Below are positions 7,097-10,521 of a stretch of 10,521 bases of DNA, piece by piece. Position 1 is the stretch's first letter. Each line of letters opens with the position of its first letter. The position numbers and the translations under genes are program-made. The notes under the pieces were generated by a model. It saw nothing but the letters and a program-made list of their open reading frames with translations, made no database searches and was not told the DNA's origin. This stretch comes from Pedobacter sp. GTDB lineage: Bacteria > Bacteroidota > Bacteroidia > Sphingobacteriales > Sphingobacteriaceae. Location: NCBI GenBank assembly GCA_030149995.1, contig JASLGV010000159.1, forward strand, positions 1-10,521, written 5' to 3'.

Positions 7097-7127
7097 AATG
7101 CCTCCTAAATCAGGGGGCATTTTTTTT
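7097..7127 (+). terminator. Rho-independent terminator of the pdhA-pdhC operon
   Basis: AATGCCTCCT (7097-7106) pairs with AGGGGGCATT (7112-7121) as a 10-bp stem with one G-U pair and a 5-base loop, followed by a T run through 7127. It begins 35 bases after the pdhC stop codon. On the other strand the hairpin lacks a good T run, so it is a weak candidate for ending the convergent HxlR gene. Confidence 0.88.
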
Positions 7128-7177
7128 GATCTTAATTTAAGTTTTTAACTGCGACCTGGCCTATAGGTTATCGGATG

Positions 7178-7534
7178 CTATTTTCGGGGGGCAATGTTCT
7201 GGCTTTTTTGAGCCTGGCCCCATGCAGCCAGGTGTTCAACAATGGTCTTAAAGCCAAGTCCGGCTGTACTTAACTGATACGGTAAATCATCTGCCGTATT
7301 TCCTTTTAAAATCAGGCCATCGCGTTCCATTTCTTTTAATTGTAAGGTTAAAACCCGGTCTGTAATATTTGGCAGGCGGTTCTTTAAGTCTTTATAACGA
7401 AGGTCGTGTTCAAGCAAAATGGATAAGATGTTTAGTTTCCATCTGCCTTTTATGGCATTCAGGGCAAACGCAGCATCGCAAAATTCGTGTATTACCTGTT
7501 CATTTTCAAAGTTGGTAGAACTTTCCTTTCTCAT
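7178..7534 (-). CDS. HxlR-family winged-helix transcriptional regulator
   Basis: From ATG 7534 this is a 118-residue regulator of the HxlR/MarR-like winged-helix group, acting as a DNA-binding dimer. Family landmarks are present: C19 at the conserved cysteine position (FCDAAFALN), IKGRWKLNIL (28-37), RYKDLKNRLPNITDRVLTLQL (recognition-helix region, about 46-66), KEMERDGLI, and a wing and C-terminal helix ending LAAWGQAQ. The frame stays open upstream to 7720, but that extra part overlaps the divergent VOC gene and has no family similarity, so I start at MRKES. Some HxlR proteins (HypR of Bacillus subtilis) sense reactive electrophiles or oxidants through the equivalent cysteine, so C19 is a candidate sensor by analogy. 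It is divergent from the VOC-cupin genes with a perfect palindrome between, so it probably controls them and itself. I saw no clear promoter of its own. Confidence 0.9.
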   Translation of the reverse strand: MRKESSTNFENEQVIHEFCDAAFALNAIKGRWKLNILSILLEHDLRYKDLKNRLPNITDRVLTLQLKEMERDGLILKGNTADDLPYQLSTAGLGFKTIVEHLAAWGQAQKSQNIAPRK

Positions 7535-7552
7535 GTGCACACATTTTTGTAA

Positions 7553-7567
7553 GCTGCAATATGCAGC
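7553..7567. promoter_or_regulatory. Palindrome in the HxlR/VOC divergent region, probable operator
   Basis: GCTGCA-ATA-TGCAGC is a perfect 6+3+6 inverted repeat in the 63-base gap between the HxlR start (7534) and the VOC start (7598). It lies 12 bases upstream of the VOC -7 candidate, where bound protein could block RNA polymerase. HxlR-type dimers bind inverted repeats, so it is the natural operator candidate, but binding is inferred from position. Confidence 0.5.
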
Positions 7568-7579
7568 CGGTTTGGATGG

Positions 7580-7587
7580 TAAATTTG
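7580..7587 (+). promoter_or_regulatory. Candidate -7 element for the VOC-cupin genes
   Basis: TAAATTTG is a full match to TAnnTTTG, 10 bases before the first VOC ATG. No TTTG lies at the usual distance upstream; the nearest are too close (7571-7574) or too far (7546-7549). A regulated promoter may lack a good -33 box. The implied transcript would have a very short leader. Confidence 0.4.
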
Positions 7588-7597
7588 CCAATATAAA

Positions 7598-8059
7598 ATG
7601 ATTTATACGATGGGAAATACTAAAAACATTAAAGGCTTGCACCATGTTGCCATCCGGGCACTTGATTTTGAAAAAACACTTAAATTTTATACTGAAGGGT
7701 TGGATTATGTGGTGAGTCATACCTGGTCCTTGCCCGAATTTAAGATAACGCGGGCTTGTATGCTAAAATCTGCCGATGGTTCTTCGTATATAGAAGTATT
7801 CGATTATCAGGCCGCGGTGCCTTGCGAAGGTGAAATGGCCCGGGGCAGTGAAAATGTAACAACGGGATCTTTGTTGCACTTTGCTTTAAATGTTCAGGAT
7901 GCAGCTGCTGCCTTTCATCAGGCCATTGCTGCCGGCGCAAGCGCTTGTGTACCGCCTTCAACGCTTTATTTGGGAACCCCTGCAATAAAGGTTGTAAATG
8001 CCCTGGTTTACAGTCCAAACGGGGAAGTAATAGAGTTCTTAGAGCCAAATGATTTATAA
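7598..8059 (+). CDS. VOC (glyoxalase/bleomycin-resistance/dioxygenase fold) family protein
   Basis: This 153-residue protein has the paired beta-alpha-beta-beta-beta modules of the vicinal oxygen chelate superfamily, which includes glyoxalase I, extradiol dioxygenases and fosfomycin-resistance enzymes. Likely metal ligands are at the expected places: H16 in GLHHVAI, E66 in YIEVFD, H94 in LLHFALNV and E146 in VIEFLEP. Also typical are the FYTEGLDY segment after helix 1 and SPNGEVIEFLE at the end. With all four ligands kept, a metal enzyme is likely, but the substrate cannot be read. I use ATG 7598, which has the A-rich upstream context common in this phylum; ATG 7610 (MGNTKN) is a real alternative and would suit the -7 candidate better. 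It is divergent from the HxlR regulator and 52 bases ahead of a cupin gene, probably in one transcript, suggesting a small detoxification or metabolite-processing pair. Confidence 0.88.
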   Translation: MIYTMGNTKNIKGLHHVAIRALDFEKTLKFYTEGLDYVVSHTWSLPEFKITRACMLKSADGSSYIEVFDYQAAVPCEGEMARGSENVTTGSLLHFALNVQDAAAAFHQAIAAGASACVPPSTLYLGTPAIKVVNALVYSPNGEVIEFLEPNDL

Positions 8060-8111
8060 GGTTTTTATAACCAAATCTGTTTTTAGTTGTTGTTAGAGAA
8101 AAGAGCTGGTT

Positions 8112-8663
8112 ATGAATAAAGAAAAAACAATACAGGAGGCTTACCTGGTGGCCCATAAAATAAAAGAAAACGGCAACTTTCCGAACAATGCCGATTTACC
8201 CTTAATGATTTATAAGGGGGCTTTTTTGATCCATCCGGATGAGGACGAGCAGGTAATTAAGAGAATCTTTGCGCAAAATGGTTATACCAATGCCTGGGTC
8301 GATACCATCTTTGATTACGATCATTACCACAGCAACACACATGAAGTATTAGGTGTATTCTGCGGAAAAGCCAATGTGCAGTTTGGAGGCGAACATGGTG
8401 TTTGCATTGAGCTTGATAAAGGCGATGTAGTGGTAATTCCGGCAGGTGTAGCCCATAAGCGCTTACAGGCAAGCGACGATTTTACCGTGGTGGGTGCCTA
8501 CCCGCACGGGGCCTCTTATAACATCCGTTATGGAAAGCCCGGAGAACGGCCGGAAGCCGACCAGGAGATTGCTAAAGTTAAAAATCCCGAAAGTGATCCC
8601 GTATATGGGGCAAAAGGACATTTATTTGAGTGCTGGTATAATCAAAATTGCGAAAATGTGTAA
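8112..8663 (+). CDS. Cupin-domain protein, YjlB-like
   Basis: This 183-residue single-domain cupin resembles Bacillus subtilis YjlB. Cupin motif 1 is HYHSNTHEVLGVFCG (71-85), with likely metal ligands H71 or H73, H77 and E78. Motif 2 is GDVVVIPAGVAHK (104-116), with H115. The N-terminal IKENGNFPNNADLPLMIYKG segment and the later HGASYNIRYGKPGERPEA also fit the YjlB group as I recall it. It is a soluble cytoplasmic protein of unknown reaction; the intact histidine-glutamate set suggests it binds a metal and may be an enzyme (isomerase or dioxygenase-like) rather than a sugar-binding domain only. ATG 8112 has a purine-rich stretch upstream (AGAAAAGAG) that could serve as a weak ribosome site. 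No promoter is visible in the 52-base gap after the VOC gene, so co-transcription under HxlR control is likely. Confidence 0.85.
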   Translation: MNKEKTIQEAYLVAHKIKENGNFPNNADLPLMIYKGAFLIHPDEDEQVIKRIFAQNGYTNAWVDTIFDYDHYHSNTHEVLGVFCGKANVQFGGEHGVCIELDKGDVVVIPAGVAHKRLQASDDFTVVGAYPHGASYNIRYGKPGERPEADQEIAKVKNPESDPVYGAKGHLFECWYNQNCENV

Positions 8664-8668
8664 AACTC

Positions 8669-8702
8669 TTTGCCGTTAACCATTCAAAATTCTTTAATTT
8701 TC
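8669..8702 (+). promoter_or_regulatory. Weak candidate promoter for the serine hydrolase gene
   Basis: TTTG (8669-8672) and TAATTTTC (8695-8702, one mismatch to TAnnTTTG) lie 22 bases apart in the 67-base gap after the cupin stop, slightly longer than the usual spacing. It would give a leader of about 20 bases. Read-through from the cupin gene is equally possible, since no terminator is seen. Confidence 0.25.
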
Positions 8703-8730
8703 GGGTTTTAAATTACTATTCCTGATATAA

Positions 8731-9960
8731 ATGAATTTTCGGACCATATTTACGGCATTTGCCATTTCATCTGTTATATTGAGTGCCTGTTCGGGTAAAA
8801 AAGCGGAGGAGAAAAAGGCTACACAAAATAAAATACGTACAAAAGAGGATGATAAGGCCGATAGCCTGATGCTGGTTTATAATCCTGAAAAAGGCGATAA
8901 ATGGATTGCCGATTTTGTAGATAACCTGCATAAAAAATATGGTTTTAATGGCAATATGCTGGTGGCTAAGGATGGCAAAATCTTGTATCAAAAGGCAATT
9001 GGCTGGGCAGATTACCTGCATCGCGACAGCCTGAAAATTAATTCAGAATTTGAACTGGCTTCTATTACCAAAACATTTACGGGTACGGCCATTATGCAAT
9101 TGGTTGAAGCAGGCAAATTATCATTAGATGATGATGTAAAAAAATTCTTCCCCGATTTTCCTTACAACGGCATTACAGTAAAATTGCTGCTTAGCCACCG
9201 CAGCGGTATGATGAACTACGTATATTTTATTGATGATATCTGGCGCAAAGAGAAAAAGAACATGAAAAAAGGTGTAAGCAACCAGGAAGTTATGCAGGTA
9301 ATAGCCGAAAGGAAACCCACACCTTATACCAAGCCCGATAACCGTTTTCATTACAATAACTCCAATTTTATGGTTTTGGGGGCCATTATAGAAAAAGTTA
9401 CCGGACAACGTTATTCGCAATACATGATGGAGCATGTTTTTAAACCTGCAGGCTTGAAGAATACACATGTTTACAGCACAACTGAATATGAGAAAATACC
9501 GGTTGATGTGGTTGGACACGATCGTACCTGGCGCTATTCGGTTGCCCAGAATTTTTTAGATGGCCCTGTTGGCGATAAAGGGATTTACAGTACTGTACAT
9601 GATCTGCTGTTGTTTGATAAATACCTGAAAAATGGCCGGCTGCTAACCCAAAAAAGTCTGGACTCATCATACGTTGGCCGCAATAAGCCTGTTAACGGTC
9701 ATTTTAATTATGGCTACGGATGGCGGATGTTCGATGGCGAAAATATGGACAAAGTTGTTTACCACACCGGTTGGTGGCATGGTTTTCGCCACATCTATGT
9801 ACGCGATCTGAATAAGAATATTGTAATTGTGTTTTTGGGTAACCTGACCAATGGAAGCCTGATGCATTTAGACGATTTATACAAACACTTTAATATGCCT
9901 ATTATCCGTAAAGGAGCCTACCACGGCAATGGTAGTTTACCGGGAAGTGATGAAGATTAA
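8731..9960 (+). CDS. Beta-lactamase-fold serine hydrolase lipoprotein (class C / PBP4-like family)
   Basis: This 409-residue lipoprotein belongs to the serine beta-lactamase/penicillin-binding-like family, which includes D-alanyl-D-alanine peptidases, D-aminopeptidases, esterases and AmpC. It has a lipoprotein signal with lipobox LSAC (C20), then a charged linker rich in Lys/Glu. Catalytic motifs are complete: nucleophile S111 and K114 in SITK, Y208-N-N210 (YxN) in FHYNNSNF, and H345-T-G347 in place of the KTG box, a substitution common in the esterase and peptidase branches. LLLSHRSGM (152-160) is the usual conserved loop. Length is normal and there is no C-terminal extra domain. The HTG triad and lack of resistance context argue against a true beta-lactamase; a peptidoglycan-peptide or ester hydrolase is more likely. 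No clear Shine-Dalgarno site precedes ATG 8731. A membrane protein gene begins 10 bases after the stop. Confidence 0.9.
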   Translation: MNFRTIFTAFAISSVILSACSGKKAEEKKATQNKIRTKEDDKADSLMLVYNPEKGDKWIADFVDNLHKKYGFNGNMLVAKDGKILYQKAIGWADYLHRDSLKINSEFELASITKTFTGTAIMQLVEAGKLSLDDDVKKFFPDFPYNGITVKLLLSHRSGMMNYVYFIDDIWRKEKKNMKKGVSNQEVMQVIAERKPTPYTKPDNRFHYNNSNFMVLGAIIEKVTGQRYSQYMMEHVFKPAGLKNTHVYSTTEYEKIPVDVVGHDRTWRYSVAQNFLDGPVGDKGIYSTVHDLLLFDKYLKNGRLLTQKSLDSSYVGRNKPVNGHFNYGYGWRMFDGENMDKVVYHTGWWHGFRHIYVRDLNKNIVIVFLGNLTNGSLMHLDDLYKHFNMPIIRKGAYHGNGSLPGSDED

Positions 9961-9970
9961 TAATAGACAA

Positions 9971-10521
9971 ATGAATAAAACAAAATGGACGATTGAACCG
10001 TCGAAAATTACCATCTATCCAAAGAGAATGCTCCGGATAATCGGGCTGATATTTTTAGTTCCGGTACTGGCCTATATTTTCTGCTTTTTAAAATTTAACG
10101 GCGAAAAATACCTGCCGGTCAGTTCGGAGACTGTTGTGATTCTTGTTTTGGTATCGGTGTTCCTGATACTGATGGGAGAGTCGAATATTGTGTTTGACGG
10201 GCATAATCAGAAAATGTACCGGAAAATTGCTTTTTTCACCTTTGGAAGCCTTCCGTTCGAAGAAATTGCGGCCATCGAAACGTATCAGGTAATTGGCCGT
10301 GGATTTGATTACCGTGTATTTACTAAAAAGAACCGGCATGGTAAAGGTATTATTATTTCTACCGGTTATTCAAAAGATACAAATGCCAATTTCCTGGCTT
10401 TTGAAGAACAGCTGTTGCCCGGTATTAATGCACTTGTATTTGCCAACCGGGTGGCAGAAGTAAAACAAACGATTTATGATTTTAAATACTTCAGGCAAGC
10501 TGAAGGGGTATATACTGTTAT
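9971..10521 (+). CDS. Membrane protein with cytoplasmic bacterial-PH-like region, unknown function, 3' partial
   Basis: An open frame starts at ATG 9971, 10 bases after the serine hydrolase stop, and runs 183 codons to the window edge with no stop, so the C-terminus is missing. The product begins MNKTKWTIEPSKITIYPKR, has two hydrophobic helices at about 22-40 and 54-69, and then a soluble segment (NIVFDGHNQKMYRK..., ...PFEEIAAIETYQ) that looks like the beta-rich start of small membrane proteins with a PH-like domain: a short strand, a reused 'structure of the stored value' pattern, then the EEIAAIE strand. That resemblance is by eye only. I recognise no named family. Short spacing suggests one transcript with the serine hydrolase. 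The uninterrupted frame, ordinary codon use and clear topology make it a real gene; the function is unknown. Confidence 0.8.
   Translation, partial: MNKTKWTIEPSKITIYPKRMLRIIGLIFLVPVLAYIFCFLKFNGEKYLPVSSETVVILVLVSVFLILMGESNIVFDGHNQKMYRKIAFFTFGSLPFEEIAAIETYQVIGRGFDYRVFTKKNRHGKGIIISTGYSKDTNANFLAFEEQLLPGINALVFANRVAEVKQTIYDFKYFRQAEGVYTV

Noticed and set aside
7535..7720. A 62-residue N-terminal extension of the HxlR regulator.
   Set aside because: It would overlap the VOC gene and the divergent promoter region, has no family similarity, and the protein from 7534 already has the normal HxlR length.
8731..9960. Reading the serine hydrolase as an antibiotic-resistance beta-lactamase.
   Set aside because: The third motif is HTG instead of KTG, it is a lipoprotein with no ampR-like regulator or mobile context, and the family is dominated by housekeeping peptidases and esterases.
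10088..10339. An 83-codon minus-strand frame near the right edge.
   Set aside because: It lies opposite the uninterrupted 183-codon frame from 9971, which has a clear start, topology and operon spacing.

Overview
The window looks like chromosomal DNA from a member of Bacteroidota, most likely the Sphingobacteriaceae (Pedobacter or a close relative). The signs are the protein families and their sequence style, pdhA followed directly by pdhC with no pdhB, A/T-rich start contexts with few strong Shine-Dalgarno sites, and several matches to the Bacteroidota promoter pattern (TTTG, about 20 bases, TAnnTTTG). The genus is an inference. I see no mobile element, CRISPR array, tRNA or rRNA, and no gene-free stretch over 300 bases. 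The longest gap is the 227-base divergent region 4169-4395.

Layout. 1-1926 (+): an M13 (neprilysin/PepO-type) zinc metallopeptidase, cut at its N-terminus by the window edge and closed by a strong terminator (1951-1979). 2036-2221 (+): a 61-residue two-helix membrane protein. 2277-4168 (-): a group read leftwards, made of an NlpC/P60 cell-wall hydrolase, a terminator-like hairpin, a CapA-type lipoprotein, and a 58-residue two-helix membrane protein starting 2 bases after the CapA stop. 4396-7062 (+): pdhA and pdhC, the E1-alpha and E2 subunits of pyruvate dehydrogenase, ending in a terminator (7097-7127). 7178-7534 (-): an HxlR-family regulator, divergent from 7598-8663 (+), a VOC (glyoxalase-fold) protein and a YjlB-like cupin. 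8731-9960 (+): a beta-lactamase-fold serine hydrolase lipoprotein. 9971 to the edge (+): a membrane protein that runs off the window.

How the genes work together. The best-supported unit is pdhA-pdhC, which converts pyruvate to acetyl-CoA; E1-beta and E3 must be encoded elsewhere. The NlpC/P60 and CapA-like proteins are both exported envelope proteins from families linked to gamma-glutamyl chemistry, but a shared pathway is only a suggestion. The HxlR regulator probably controls the divergent VOC-cupin pair through a perfect 15-base palindrome between them, an arrangement that fits response to a reactive small molecule. The serine hydrolase and the membrane protein after it (10-base gap) are probably co-transcribed.

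Most of the window is ordinary core or envelope gene content. The points worth a second look are the hairpin carrying the capA Shine-Dalgarno site plus a two-codon minicistron, the unlisted 58-residue membrane protein behind capA, the HxlR palindrome, and the 11-base-period repeats in the NlpC promoter. I found no convincing new multi-gene system.
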